Shown: one piece after another, positions 17,681 through 26,065 of the stretch | Layout of the letters: each line of letters starts with the position of its first letter | Position numbering within the stretch: position 1 is the first letter of the stretch | Assembly (NCBI RefSeq): GCF_017814915.1 | Contig: NZ_JAGIPZ010000005.1 | Location: forward strand, 62,001-126,000 | DNA: 64,000 nt | Source: Herbaspirillum sp. LeCh32-8 | Lineage (GTDB): Bacteria > Pseudomonadota > Gammaproteobacteria > Burkholderiales > Burkholderiaceae_D | Direction: 5' to 3' | Made by a program: the position numbers and the translations under genes | The notes under the pieces: generated by a model | The model's input: only the letters and a program-made list of their open reading frames with translations | Told to the model about the DNA's origin: nothing | The model's database searches: none

Positions 17681-18472
17681 ATGAAACTCACCCCGCAGCA
17701 GCTCAAGGATTTTGACGAACTGGGCTATCTGTTCCTGCCCGAATGCTTCACCGCCGACGAAGTCGCGCTGCTCAAGCAGGAGGCAAGCAAGGTCCTGGCG
17801 CAGCAGCGTCCCGAGATCTGGCGCGAGAAGAACGGCGCGCCGCGCACCGCCTTCGCCGCCCACACCTACAACGACGCCTGCAACATCCTGGCCTCGCATC
17901 CGCGCCTGGTCTCGCCGCTGCAGCAGCTGTTCGGCGAAGACGTCTACGTGCACCAGTTCAAGATCAACGCCAAGGCCGCCTTCACCGGCGAAGTCTGGCA
18001 GTGGCACCAGGATTTCCCGACCTGGCAGGCCGACGACGGCATGCCCGAAGCGCGCGCCATGAACATCGCCGTGTTCCTGGATGAAGTGATGCCGATCAAC
18101 GGCCCGCTGATGCTGGTGCCGCGCAGCCACAAGTCGGGCGCGCTGAAGTCCGAGCACGACCTGGAGACCACCTCCTATCCGCTGTGGACGCTAGACCAGC
18201 CCACCGTCACCGAACTGGTCGAGAAGAACGGCATCGTCACCCCCACCGGCAAAGCCGGCGGCGTGCTGATGTTCCACGCCAACCTGGTGCACGGTTCGGC
18301 CGGCAACATCACGCCCTACCCGCGCCGCATCGTCTACCTGACCTTGAACGCCGTCTCCAACGCGATCGCCAAGCCGACCCGCCCGGAGTTCATCGCGCAC
18401 CGCGACTTCACCCCGGTCAAGCCGACCGCAGACGATGCGCTGTTGCGCTACGCCGGCCAGAAGGCGGCGTAA
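17681..18472 (+). CDS. Phytanoyl-CoA dioxygenase (PhyH) family protein
   Basis: Fe(II)/2-oxoglutarate-dependent oxygenase of 263 residues that would hydroxylate a small substrate in the cytosol. Iron ligands are visible as WHQDF (H109, D111) and VHGSAGN (H204), and the 2-oxoglutarate-binding arginine lies in YPRRIV. The stretch HQDFPTWQADDGMPEARAM resembles the ectoine-hydroxylase signature, yet no ectoine synthesis genes are present and the length is shorter than EctD, so the substrate is unknown. It is divergent from the atypical SDR and upstream of a TRAP binding protein, which together suggest uptake and oxidation of one compound. Confidence 0.83.
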   Translation: MKLTPQQLKDFDELGYLFLPECFTADEVALLKQEASKVLAQQRPEIWREKNGAPRTAFAAHTYNDACNILASHPRLVSPLQQLFGEDVYVHQFKINAKAAFTGEVWQWHQDFPTWQADDGMPEARAMNIAVFLDEVMPINGPLMLVPRSHKSGALKSEHDLETTSYPLWTLDQPTVTELVEKNGIVTPTGKAGGVLMFHANLVHGSAGNITPYPRRIVYLTLNAVSNAIAKPTRPEFIAHRDFTPVKPTADDALLRYAGQKAA

Positions 18473-18786
18473 GCGCCTGTCCCGCTTCCCCTGAAACCCT
18501 CCCGCCGCGGCGTGCAATGCGCCGCGCGCCGGGGTGGGCCGGGCCGCTTCAGCTTTTTGGCCCGTTACCATGCTGCCCCAGCCTGGCTGCAACATCTCCC
18601 GTGATTCCTGCTTTTGCTGTCTTGTCGTACGGCCTCACCCGCAGTCCGCGCTATTGCGCATCTGAGTACGTCGTATCTGAACACCCGCTCTGCATCTCGT
18701 AGCCACACGGCCGCGCAGCCGGCGGCCGCATGTGCCGGCCATCGCCGTCACATGCACCACACCAATAAAAGCCAACGGAGACCACC
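18473..18786. other. Intergenic region between PhyH and TRAP genes
   Basis: A 314-bp gap with no plausible gene, no clear hairpin with a T-run and no strong promoter. It holds the leader of the TRAP binding-protein gene; an imperfect repeat TCTGAGTACG/TATCTGAACAC near 18660-18682 is the only structure seen. Confidence 0.5.
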
Positions 18787-19818
18787 ATGAAGCCCTTCCA
18801 CACCACCTCGCGTCGCGATTTCCTCAAGACCGCCTCGGCCGCCTCGCTGGCGCTGGCCGCCGGCACCTGGGCCGGCAAGTCAGAAGCCGCCGAATTCGTG
18901 CTCAAGTACGCCAACAACCTGGCGACCACGCACCCTATGAACGTCCGCGCCAACGAGATGGCCAAGGCCATTTCCGAACAGACCAAGGGCCGCGTCGAGA
19001 TCCAGATCTACCCCAACAACCAGCTCGGCGGCGATACCGACATGCTGGCCCAGGTGCGCTCGGGCGCCATCGACATGTTCACGCTGTCGTCGCTCACGCT
19101 GGGCACGCTGGTGCCGGTGGCGCAGATCTCCGGCATGGGCTTCGCCTTCAAGGATTACGACACCGTGTGGGCGGCGCTGGACGGCGACCTCGGCGCCCAC
19201 ATGCGCCAGGAGATCCAGGCCAAGTCCACGCTGTTTGCCTTCGAGAAGATCTGGGACAACGGCTACCGCCAGATCACCAACAGCAGCAAACCCATCAGCA
19301 AGCCGGACGACCTCAAGGGCATGAAGCTGCGCGTGCCGCCCAGCCCGTTGTGGACCTCGATGTTCAAGGCGCTGGGCGTGTCGCCCACCAGCATCAACTT
19401 CGCCGAGGTGTATTCGGCGCTGCAGACCGGCATCGTGCAGGGCCAGGAAAATCCGCTGGCCATCATCTACACCGGCAAGCTGTATGAAGTGCAGAAATTC
19501 TGTTCCATGACCAACCACATGTGGGACGGCTTCTGGATGCTGGGCAACAAGAAGTCCTTCGAGCGCCTGCCCAAGGACCTGCAGGACATCGTCCGCACCA
19601 ACGTCAACGCCGCCGGCATGAAGCAGCGCGACGACGTGCGCAAGCTCAACGAATCGCTGGCCGGCGAGCTCAAGGGCAAAGGCATCCAGCTCAACGACGC
19701 CGACCACCAGGCCTTCCATGCGCGCCTGAAGGAGGTCAAGTTCTACGACGAGTGGCACAAGAAGTTCGGCGACCAGGCCTGGGCCATCCTGGAGAAATAC
19801 AGCGGAAAGCTGTCCTGA
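18787..19818 (+). CDS. dctP: TRAP transporter periplasmic binding protein DctP, Tat-exported
   Basis: Solute receptor of 343 residues for a tripartite ATP-independent importer. The N-terminus has a twin-arginine signal SRRDFLK (8-14) followed by a hydrophobic stretch ending near KSEAAEF. The mature part shows the DctP pattern: YPNNQLGGDTDMLAQVRSGAIDMFTLS (ligand-binding lobe), the arginine-containing GMKLRVPPSPLW, and the late helix ALQTGIVQGQENPLA. No DctQ or DctM membrane subunit is found in the window, so it is an orphan receptor. Organic acids are usual ligands; the one here is unknown. Confidence 0.88.
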   Translation: MKPFHTTSRRDFLKTASAASLALAAGTWAGKSEAAEFVLKYANNLATTHPMNVRANEMAKAISEQTKGRVEIQIYPNNQLGGDTDMLAQVRSGAIDMFTLSSLTLGTLVPVAQISGMGFAFKDYDTVWAALDGDLGAHMRQEIQAKSTLFAFEKIWDNGYRQITNSSKPISKPDDLKGMKLRVPPSPLWTSMFKALGVSPTSINFAEVYSALQTGIVQGQENPLAIIYTGKLYEVQKFCSMTNHMWDGFWMLGNKKSFERLPKDLQDIVRTNVNAAGMKQRDDVRKLNESLAGELKGKGIQLNDADHQAFHARLKEVKFYDEWHKKFGDQAWAILEKYSGKLS

Positions 19819-19847
19819 GCCCGCCCCCACAGCAAGCGCAAGCCGGC

Positions 19848-19876
19848 AGGCGCATGACATGTTTGTCATGCGCTTG
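19848..19876 (+). terminator. Stem-loop after dctP, probable terminator
   Basis: GCGCATGACA (19850-19859) pairs perfectly with TGTCATGCGC (19864-19873) around TGTT; pairing continues partly outward. It is followed by TTGTTGCATTTC, a weak T-rich tail, so termination may be partial. Confidence 0.5.
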
Positions 19877-19974
19877 TTGCATTTCTGGGGCATCATCGCG
19901 CAATCGTTCAGCAGGCGCGTACATGCGTTCGGCCTGCCGCCGCAGATATCAGGAAATGCGCTTCGGGGCCGCCC

Positions 19975-20691
19975 ATGGAAATCATCAACAACATCAACCT
20001 CAATTCGCTGGCCGACACCTTCATCAGCCTGACCGCCGCCTTCATCCTGGGCGGCGCCATCGGTCTTGAGCGCCAGTACCGCCAGCGCACCGCCGGCCTG
20101 CGCACCAACGTGCTGGTGGCGCTGGGCGCAGCCGTGTTCGTCGACATGGCCAACCGCATGGGGGGACATGAGGGCGCGGTGCATGTGGTGGCGTATGTGG
20201 TCTCGGGTGTGGGCTTTTTGGGCGCGGGCGTCATCATGCGCGAGGAAGGCAATGTGCGCGGCATCAACACCGCCGCCACGCTGTGGGGTTCGGCCGCGGT
20301 GGGCGCGGCCGCCGGCGCCGACCTGATCCTGGAGGCCATCGTCGCCACCTTGTTCGTGCTGGCCGCCAATACGCTGCTGCGCCCGGTGGTCAACACCATC
20401 AACCGCAAGCCGTTGGATGTACCGTCGGTGGAAGTCACCAACACCCTGCACCTCATCGTCGACAGCGAGCACCAGAAGGATGTGCTGGCGCAAGTGACGG
20501 ACATGCTGGAAGAGAGTCGCTATCCGACGCACGACCTGGAAGTGCGTCCCTTCACGGAAGACGAAGTGGAAATCGAGGCGACGCTGGCCGCCACCTCGGT
20601 CGACGGCGACGAGCTGGATGCGCTGATCGACCGCCTGCTGGCGCTGCCCGCCGTCAAGCAGGCATTCTGGAGCCCCAGCACCACCGACTGA
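19975..20691 (+). CDS. MgtC/SapB-family membrane protein
   Basis: Inner-membrane protein of 238 residues. The N-terminal half has four or five hydrophobic helices with the family motif GGAIGLERQYRQRTAGLRTN (about 26-45) and GVGFLGAGVIMREEGNVRGINTAATLW (about 78-104). The C-terminal third is a soluble ACT-like domain rich in acidic residues. MgtC proteins are tied to growth in low magnesium and to F-type ATPase modulation. The gene stands alone, 157 bp after dctP and convergent with the lipid-modification operon. Confidence 0.86.
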   Translation: MEIINNINLNSLADTFISLTAAFILGGAIGLERQYRQRTAGLRTNVLVALGAAVFVDMANRMGGHEGAVHVVAYVVSGVGFLGAGVIMREEGNVRGINTAATLWGSAAVGAAAGADLILEAIVATLFVLAANTLLRPVVNTINRKPLDVPSVEVTNTLHLIVDSEHQKDVLAQVTDMLEESRYPTHDLEVRPFTEDEVEIEATLAATSVDGDELDALIDRLLALPAVKQAFWSPSTTD

Positions 20692-20710
20692 GGCCGCGTC
20701 CGGCCAGGTC

Positions 20711-21133
20711 TTATCTGCGCGCGGCGCTGAACTTGCCGCGCAGCCAGCGCACCGGGCCGCCGATGAGCGGCAGCTTCTGCCACAGCTCCTCGGCCGCGTC
20801 CCAGTAGTCGCGATGTTCGGCCACCTTTCCCTGCGCGTCGAAGCGCACGTGCGTGGCGCCCAGCACGGTATAGGGTTTTCCCTTCAAGCCGAATTCGAAA
20901 CGCCAGGTGGCGAAGCCGCGCCCGTCCTGCGCCATGGACTCGACGATCACGAAGCGCGGCGCCTCGGTGGTCTCGAACATGTGCTCGAACACCGCGCCGA
21001 TCGCGGGCAACCCGCGCACGTCGTTGAACGGATCCTTGAAGCGCGCGTCGTCGGCATAGAAGTCGCCGATGCGCACCAGGCTGGCGCGATCAAGGGTGAT
21101 GTACCACTGCAGCAGTGCGTCGAGTTTTTCCAT
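20711..21133 (-). CDS. NTF2-like / SnoaL-like protein
   Basis: Small cone-fold protein of 140 residues, last gene of a six-gene operon. The pattern LLQWYITLDRASLVRIGDFYADDARFKDPFNDVRG at the start and THVRFDAQGKVAEHRDYWDAAEEL near the end is typical of the NTF2/SnoaL group, whose members bind or isomerise hydrophobic substrates. It begins five bases after the upstream SDR stop. In related clusters such a protein accompanies Cfa-like, DUF1365 and FAD genes, so a role in modifying a fatty acyl chain is inferred. No catalytic residues can be assigned. Confidence 0.8.
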   Translation of the reverse strand: MEKLDALLQWYITLDRASLVRIGDFYADDARFKDPFNDVRGLPAIGAVFEHMFETTEAPRFVIVESMAQDGRGFATWRFEFGLKGKPYTVLGATHVRFDAQGKVAEHRDYWDAAEELWQKLPLIGGPVRWLRGKFSAARR

Positions 21134-21138
21134 TCAGG

Positions 21139-21987
21139 TCAGCCATGCAAGAAACGTTGGAACAGCGCGCTGCGCCAGCGGAACGGCAGCAGGCGCAGCA
21201 GCTTGAGCGGCGCGGTAAACCGGCGAGGGAAATGGATCTCGAAGCGCCCCTCGGCGATGCCGCGCCAGATCTCCCTGGCCGCCGCCTCGGGCGTCTGCAG
21301 CGCCGGCATGGTGAAGCTGTTCTTGTCGGTCAGGCCGGTGCGCACGAAGCCTGGGTTGATCAGGTAGACGTTGATGCCCTTGGGCCGCAGGTCGCTGTAA
21401 AGAATTTCCGCCAGGTTGATCAGCGCCGCCTTGGCCGGGCCGTACACCGGCGCGCCGGGCAAGCCGACATAACCGGCCACGCTGGCCACCAGCGCGATGC
21501 CGCCGCTGCCGCGCGCCAGCATGTCCGGCAGCGCCGCGCCCAGCGCAGTATAGACGCTGGCGAGATTGGTGCGCACGGTGTGCTCGGCCTCGTCGTCGTT
21601 CACTTCCCAGCTGCGCTCGGGGCGATACTGGGCCACGCAAAATACCAGCAGGTCGATGCCGCCGAACGCGGCGCGCACGCGCGCATGCTGCTCGCGCCAG
21701 GCCTCATGCGACAACACATCCAGCGGCGCGATGAACGCCTGCGCATGGCCGCCCGCCACTTCTTCCAGCGCCTCGGTGCGCCGTGCCGACAAGGCCACGC
21801 GCGCGCCTGCGGCCAGCGCCTGCTGCGCCAGCGCCGCGCCGATGCCGCTGGAGGCGCCGACCACCCAGATGCGCAGGCCGGCCCAGTCGCGCACCGGCCG
21901 GTTCATCGGACCGAAGATCAGGCGCTGTGCACTATCAGTCGCCGCTACGGGCGACTGCTCACTGCCGGCGCGCACATCGGTGTTCAT
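21139..21987 (-). CDS. Short-chain dehydrogenase/reductase of lipid-modification operon
   Basis: Canonical SDR of 282 residues: nucleotide motif GASSGIG (44-50), catalytic serine in VASVAG and the Tyr/Lys pair in PVYGPAKAAL. The first 35 residues before the Rossmann strand are longer than usual; an internal ATG (MNRPVRDW) could be the real start. It overlaps the upstream DUF3833 gene by four bases (ATGA). The C-terminal tail RFTAPLKLLRLLPFRWRSALFQRFL is basic-hydrophobic and could sit on the membrane, fitting a lipid-linked substrate. Confidence 0.86.
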   Translation of the reverse strand: MNTDVRAGSEQSPVAATDSAQRLIFGPMNRPVRDWAGLRIWVVGASSGIGAALAQQALAAGARVALSARRTEALEEVAGGHAQAFIAPLDVLSHEAWREQHARVRAAFGGIDLLVFCVAQYRPERSWEVNDDEAEHTVRTNLASVYTALGAALPDMLARGSGGIALVASVAGYVGLPGAPVYGPAKAALINLAEILYSDLRPKGINVYLINPGFVRTGLTDKNSFTMPALQTPEAAAREIWRGIAEGRFEIHFPRRFTAPLKLLRLLPFRWRSALFQRFLHG

Positions 21988-22541
21988 GGTTCATCCTTGC
22001 GGAAGAACAGGCTGACCTGTCCCACCTCGACGCCGAACTTGCGCATGCTGGTGCGATTGATCATGGTGCGGCCGTCCAGCTGGTACATCCAGTCGTCCAT
22101 GCTGACCTCGTAAACCTTGTCCCCTACCGGCAGGCGCATCGTGTAACGCCAGTGCAAGGCATTGCCCGCCACTTCGCCGACGGCCTCGCCCACCACGTCC
22201 CCGGCGCTGCCGCGCCAACTGCCGTCGGCTTGCCGCGTCAGCGTCCAGACGCGTTGCTGGGTCTGGCCGTCGTCATAGCGGAAGCGCTCGTCCAGCGTCA
22301 GTCGCTCGCCCTCGCTGCGCCCTTCGATGACCACATGAAAGCGCCGCGCCACCTCGCCGCCGCGCTTCTGGAACATACCCCAGGCCTCGGTGCGGCCGGC
22401 AAAGAAACGGACGGGATCGAAGGCCGGCGTCTTGCCCGCGTAATCCGAAATATCCTGCGAGGCGCAGCCCGCCAGGGCCAGCGCCAGTCCGATGCCGGCA
22501 GCAACTCCCCGCAACCGGTTGCACCGCTGGGCGATCCGCAT
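21984..22541 (-). CDS. DUF3833-family lipoprotein
   Basis: Lipoprotein of 185 residues from ATG 22541. The lipobox LALAGC places the acylated cysteine at residue 26 with Ala at +2, consistent with the outer membrane. The rest is a soluble domain with the DUF3833 features FFAGRTEAWGMFQKRGGEVARRFHV and the late DWMYQLDGRTMINRTSMRKFGVEVG. Function of the domain is unknown; it recurs beside Cfa-like and DUF1365 genes. Two bases separate it from cfa, and its end overlaps the SDR start. Confidence 0.85.
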   Translation of the reverse strand: MRIAQRCNRLRGVAAGIGLALALAGCASQDISDYAGKTPAFDPVRFFAGRTEAWGMFQKRGGEVARRFHVVIEGRSEGERLTLDERFRYDDGQTQQRVWTLTRQADGSWRGSAGDVVGEAVGEVAGNALHWRYTMRLPVGDKVYEVSMDDWMYQLDGRTMINRTSMRKFGVEVGQVSLFFRKDEP

Positions 22542-22543
22542 GA

Positions 22544-23764
22544 TCACTCCTTGTGCAAGAGGAACTGCACCACGTCGGTCTGGCCTTCGTCGAAACCGAC
22601 TTCGCAATACACGTAATACAGCTGCCACAGGCGCAGGAAACGCTGGTCGAACCCCTGGCGCGCGATCTCCTCGCGCTGCGACAGAAACAGCGCGCACCAG
22701 CGGCGCAGCGTCTCGGCGTAGTCGGGCCCGAAGTGAAAGCGCTCGGCGGTGCGCAGGCCGCTCGCCTGCGCTGCCTTGCTGAAGCGCTCATGGCTGGGCA
22801 GCATGCCGCCGGGGAAGATGAACTCGCGAATGAAATCTGAGCTGGCGCGATACTGCGCAAAGCGCGCCTCGTCGATGGTGATGGTTTGCACCAGCGCGCG
22901 GCCGCCCGCTTTCAAGCGTGCGGCGACGGTGTCGAAATAGCCTTGCCAGTAACGCTCGCCGACGGCCTCGAACATTTCGATCGACACCACCGCGTCGTAC
23001 TGGCCATCGAGGTCGCGATAGTCGCGCAGCTCCAGCCGCGCCAGGCCGTCGAGGTGCCGGCGATGCAAACGTTCCTGGCCGACCGCCAGCTGCGCCGGCG
23101 AGATTGTCACGCCGTGCACCGCGACTCCGCGCGCGGCAGCGTACTCGGCGAAACCGCCCCAGCCGCAGCCGATCTCCAGCACGCGGTCGCCGGCGCACAG
23201 CTGCAGCCGGTCGAGGATGCGCTGATATTTGACGCCCTGGGCTGACGCCAGGCTCTGCTCCGGCCCGGTGAAGATGGCGCTGGAGTAAGTCATGCTCTCG
23301 TCCAGCCACAAACGGTAGAAGTCATTGCCCAGGTCGTAGTGCGCCTGGATGTTGCGGCGACTGCCCTGGCGCGTGTTGGGTCGCAACAGGTGGCGCAGGC
23401 GATACCACCATGCGCTCAGGCGATTGCCGCTCATCATGTTCTCCAGCACCGCGCGGTTGCGCATGGCCAGGCGCAGCAAGGCGGCGAGATCCGGCGTCTC
23501 CACCCAGCCTGCGGCGTATGCCTCGGCAAATCCGATGTCGCCCGAGCGCAGGATGGCCGCGCAGGCACGCCAGTCGACGATGCGCAGTTGCGCGCTGGGC
23601 GGTTGGCGCAAGTCGCCGAATGTGAGCGCGGTGGCGTGCGGCGTCAGCACTTCCAGATGACCGTGGGCCAGGCGTTCCAGCAGGCGCAGGAACACGCGCG
23701 CGGCAACCGGTGCGCCGGGAGGATGGCCGGTGTGTGCGAAGAAACTGTTGGAGCTGCGGTTCAC
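22544..23764 (-). CDS. cfa: Cyclopropane-fatty-acyl-phospholipid synthase family methyltransferase
   Basis: S-adenosylmethionine-dependent enzyme of 406 residues that acts on unsaturated acyl chains of membrane phospholipids. The N-terminal lipid-binding domain covers about 1-130; the catalytic domain has NIQAHYDLGNDFYRLWLD (138-155), MTYSSAIF (158-165) and the SAM site VLEIGCGWGG (195-204). The start is GTG 23764, overlapping the DUF1365 stop as GTGA. Its position beside DUF1365, DUF3833 and an FAD oxidoreductase resembles clusters linked to furan fatty acid formation and singlet-oxygen response, so methylation or cyclopropanation of an acyl chain are both possible. Confidence 0.88.
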   Translation of the reverse strand: MNRSSNSFFAHTGHPPGAPVAARVFLRLLERLAHGHLEVLTPHATALTFGDLRQPPSAQLRIVDWRACAAILRSGDIGFAEAYAAGWVETPDLAALLRLAMRNRAVLENMMSGNRLSAWWYRLRHLLRPNTRQGSRRNIQAHYDLGNDFYRLWLDESMTYSSAIFTGPEQSLASAQGVKYQRILDRLQLCAGDRVLEIGCGWGGFAEYAAARGVAVHGVTISPAQLAVGQERLHRRHLDGLARLELRDYRDLDGQYDAVVSIEMFEAVGERYWQGYFDTVAARLKAGGRALVQTITIDEARFAQYRASSDFIREFIFPGGMLPSHERFSKAAQASGLRTAERFHFGPDYAETLRRWCALFLSQREEIARQGFDQRFLRLWQLYYVYCEVGFDEGQTDVVQFLLHKE

Positions 23765-24606
23765 GGTGAAATTTCCTTTTCAGATGAAAGCGGTACATCG
23801 ACGGCCGCACGAGCGCGGATGGGCGCCTTGCCGAACCACGGCACGCGCTTTTTCCACAACAACAAGGCTTGCCAGTGGATACGCGCGACCACCCCGACGG
23901 TCAGCAACGGCTGCGCGCACAGTGCGGCCAGCGCCGAGGCCGACGTCATCGGCTGCAGGCGCCCGCCGATGGAAGTGCGCATCAACGGCTCCTGCGTCGG
24001 CGCGGCGTCGCCGGCTTGCCCCTGGTCGTAGTAGTCGATCCCGACCAAGGCGCTGTCACCACGGTCGCGAAAGCGGAAACGGTAGAAGCCGCTGACCTCG
24101 CAGAACGGCGAAACATGCATCAGCTTGCTGCACGACAGCCGCGTGCGTTCGACGATCGCTGCGCCGTCGGGCGCGCTCAGCAGGTAGTGCTGGGTCCGCC
24201 CGAAAGTGTTGTTGACCTCGGCCAGCACCGCGCGCAAGTCGCCGCGCGCGTCATGGCAAAGGAAAAAACTGACCGGATTGAAAACGAAGCCGAACATGCG
24301 CGGGAAGGTCTGCAGCCAGATCGCGCCGTCGGCGTCGATGCCGACGCCGCGCACGCGAGCGCGCACCCAGGCCGCCAGGTCGCTGCCGTCGCGCGGGCCG
24401 TAGTCGCGCATGCGCACCGACATCAGGCGCCGGCGGTCGACGCCGAACCAGGCATTACCGGCTTGCGCCGCGCGATCCAGATCCACGCGCACGCAGAACA
24501 CCGGATAGACGAAGCGATGCGGCGTCGGCCGCAGGCGCTGGTGCATCACCTGCCCGCGCAGGATGGTCGCGGCCGCGCTCTCGCCGGTGCAGTCGTGCGG
24601 GTTCAT
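23761..24606 (-). CDS. DUF1365-family protein
   Basis: Protein of 281 residues of the DUF1365 family. Conserved segments visible are RPTPHRFVYPVFCVRVDLD (about 26-44), GVDRRRLMSVRMRDYGPRDGSDL, LQTFPRMFGFVFNPVSFFLCHD (near 103-124) and KLMHVSPFCEVSGFYRFRF. In Rhodobacter a related gene beside a Cfa homologue belongs to the singlet-oxygen regulon and affects furan fatty acids; the biochemical role of the domain is not established. It overlaps both neighbours by four bases. Confidence 0.86.
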   Translation of the reverse strand: MNPHDCTGESAAATILRGQVMHQRLRPTPHRFVYPVFCVRVDLDRAAQAGNAWFGVDRRRLMSVRMRDYGPRDGSDLAAWVRARVRGVGIDADGAIWLQTFPRMFGFVFNPVSFFLCHDARGDLRAVLAEVNNTFGRTQHYLLSAPDGAAIVERTRLSCSKLMHVSPFCEVSGFYRFRFRDRGDSALVGIDYYDQGQAGDAAPTQEPLMRTSIGGRLQPMTSASALAALCAQPLLTVGVVARIHWQALLLWKKRVPWFGKAPIRARAAVDVPLSSEKEISP

Positions 24607-25910
24607 CCCGGCGCTCCCAGCCGCGCCCAGTCGGGCGCCACGTTGAAATCGGCCGCCACGCGCAGGGCCGAGCGCAGGCCGTCCTCATGAAAACCGTAAC
24701 CGGTCCAGGCGCCGGCGAACCAGGCGCGATGACGGCCCTGTATCGAGGGCAGCGCAAGCTGGGCGTCGATGGCGGCCTGGTCCAGGATCGGATGTTCGTA
24801 TTCGTAGCGCGCCAGGGTGCGCGCAGCGTTGGGCGCAAACGGCGGGTTCAGCGTCACCATCACGTCGGTCTTGCAGGGCAGATCCTGCAGGCGGTTGAGC
24901 CAGTAGCTCACGCATACGCCGTTGTGGCCGTCGGCGCCGCGCATGCCGAGGTAGTTCCAGGCCGACCACACCTTGCGCCGCTGCGGCATCAGCGCCGTGT
25001 CGGTGTGCAGCCAGGCGATGTTGGCCTGGTAACGCACCGCCGACAGCACGCGCTGCTCGTCCATCGTGGCGTCCTGCAACAGCGCCAGCGTCTGCGGCGC
25101 GTGGGTGGCGAACACCACCGCGTCGAACCGCTCTTCCGGCTGCTCGCCGGCGCTGCGCAACAGCACCCCGGACTCGGTGCGGTGCACGGCGGCCAGGCGA
25201 CTGTTCAGGCGCACGTCGGGCAGCCGCGCGGCGATCTTGTTGACGTACTCGCGCGAGCCGCCGCGCACGGTGCGCCAGCGCGGCCGATCGGTAATCTGCA
25301 GCAGGCCGTGGTTGAGGCAAAAGCGCAGGAAGGTGGCAGCGGGAAAATCGAGGATATCGGACGGCGCGCTGGACCAGATCGCGGCGGCCATCGGCAGCAG
25401 GTACGCGTCGCGGAACATGGCGCCATAGCTGCCCGCTGCCAGCAGCTTGCGCAAGGTGACCGGGTGCTGCCGGCACGCCGTCAGGTTGCCCTCGGCCGCG
25501 CGATTGAAGCGCAGGATGTCGCGCAGCATGCCGAGGAAGGCCGGGCTGGCCAGGTGGCGACGCTGGGCGAACACGGTGTCGAGATTGGTGCCGGCCCATT
25601 CGAACTCGCCGTGTTCCATCGACACGCCGAAGGACATGTCGGTGGCGTAGCTTTCCACCTTCAACTCGTCGAACAGAGCGATCAGGTAGGGATAGGTGCG
25701 GTCGTTGAACACCAGAAAACCGGTGTCGACCGGGAAAGGCCGGCCTTCGGGCGCAATGTCCACGGTATTGGCATGTCCGCCCAGCGTGGGTGCCGCCTCG
25801 AACAGCACCACCTCATGCCGGCGCGCCAGCAGGTAGGCGCTGGCCAGCCCTGAAATGCCGCCGCCGATCACCGCAATGCGTTGCCTGCCTTGATGAGCCC
25901 CTTGAACCAT
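24603..25910 (-). CDS. FAD-dependent amine-oxidase-like oxidoreductase
   Basis: Flavoprotein of 435 residues, first gene of the operon. The dinucleotide-binding motif IAVIGGGISGLASAYLLARRHEVVLFEA (about 12-39) and GGHANTVDI follow the pattern of phytoene desaturase/amine oxidase-like enzymes; the late ERFDAVVFATHAPQTLALL and a C-terminal FAGAWTGYGFHEDGLRSALRVA complete the FAD site. It probably dehydrogenates or oxygenates the lipid acyl group handled by Cfa and DUF1365. ATG 25910 is used; a GTG at 25943 in frame is an alternative. It is divergent from a TetR gene. Confidence 0.85.
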   Translation of the reverse strand: MVQGAHQGRQRIAVIGGGISGLASAYLLARRHEVVLFEAAPTLGGHANTVDIAPEGRPFPVDTGFLVFNDRTYPYLIALFDELKVESYATDMSFGVSMEHGEFEWAGTNLDTVFAQRRHLASPAFLGMLRDILRFNRAAEGNLTACRQHPVTLRKLLAAGSYGAMFRDAYLLPMAAAIWSSAPSDILDFPAATFLRFCLNHGLLQITDRPRWRTVRGGSREYVNKIAARLPDVRLNSRLAAVHRTESGVLLRSAGEQPEERFDAVVFATHAPQTLALLQDATMDEQRVLSAVRYQANIAWLHTDTALMPQRRKVWSAWNYLGMRGADGHNGVCVSYWLNRLQDLPCKTDVMVTLNPPFAPNAARTLARYEYEHPILDQAAIDAQLALPSIQGRHRAWFAGAWTGYGFHEDGLRSALRVAADFNVAPDWARLGAPG

Positions 25911-26016
25911 CACTATGCGCCGCCCTCTCACTTTTAATACCACTTGCCGGCCGCGCCGGCAGTCGCTGTTTTAACGAAGGAATGGCCCTTTCCGGGCTGC
26001 GTGGTGCTAAGATTAC

Positions 26017-26065
26017 TACCAATGAAAAATAAAATCTACTGATTAGTAACTAAATATACCAATGA
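26017..26065. promoter_or_regulatory. Candidate TetR operator region
   Basis: Between the FAD gene and tetR the AT-rich stretch holds a 9-bp direct repeat TACCAATGA (26017-26025 and 26057-26065) and an interrupted dyad TACT-N4-AGTA (26037-26048). The second repeat includes the tetR start codon. One of these may be the TetR-binding site. Confidence 0.35.

Noticed and set aside
17681..18472. Ectoine hydroxylase (ectD)
   Set aside because: The signature is similar, but the protein is shorter and no ectABC genes accompany it.
18880..20532. Minus-strand open frame opposite dctP and mgtC
   Set aside because: It crosses two genes and the gap between them and shows no recognisable domain.
26017..26025. 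TACCAATGA as a further copy of the sugar-regulon motif
   Set aside because: Only the CCAATGA start matches; the T-run and the final GATAT of the 28-bp motif are missing.
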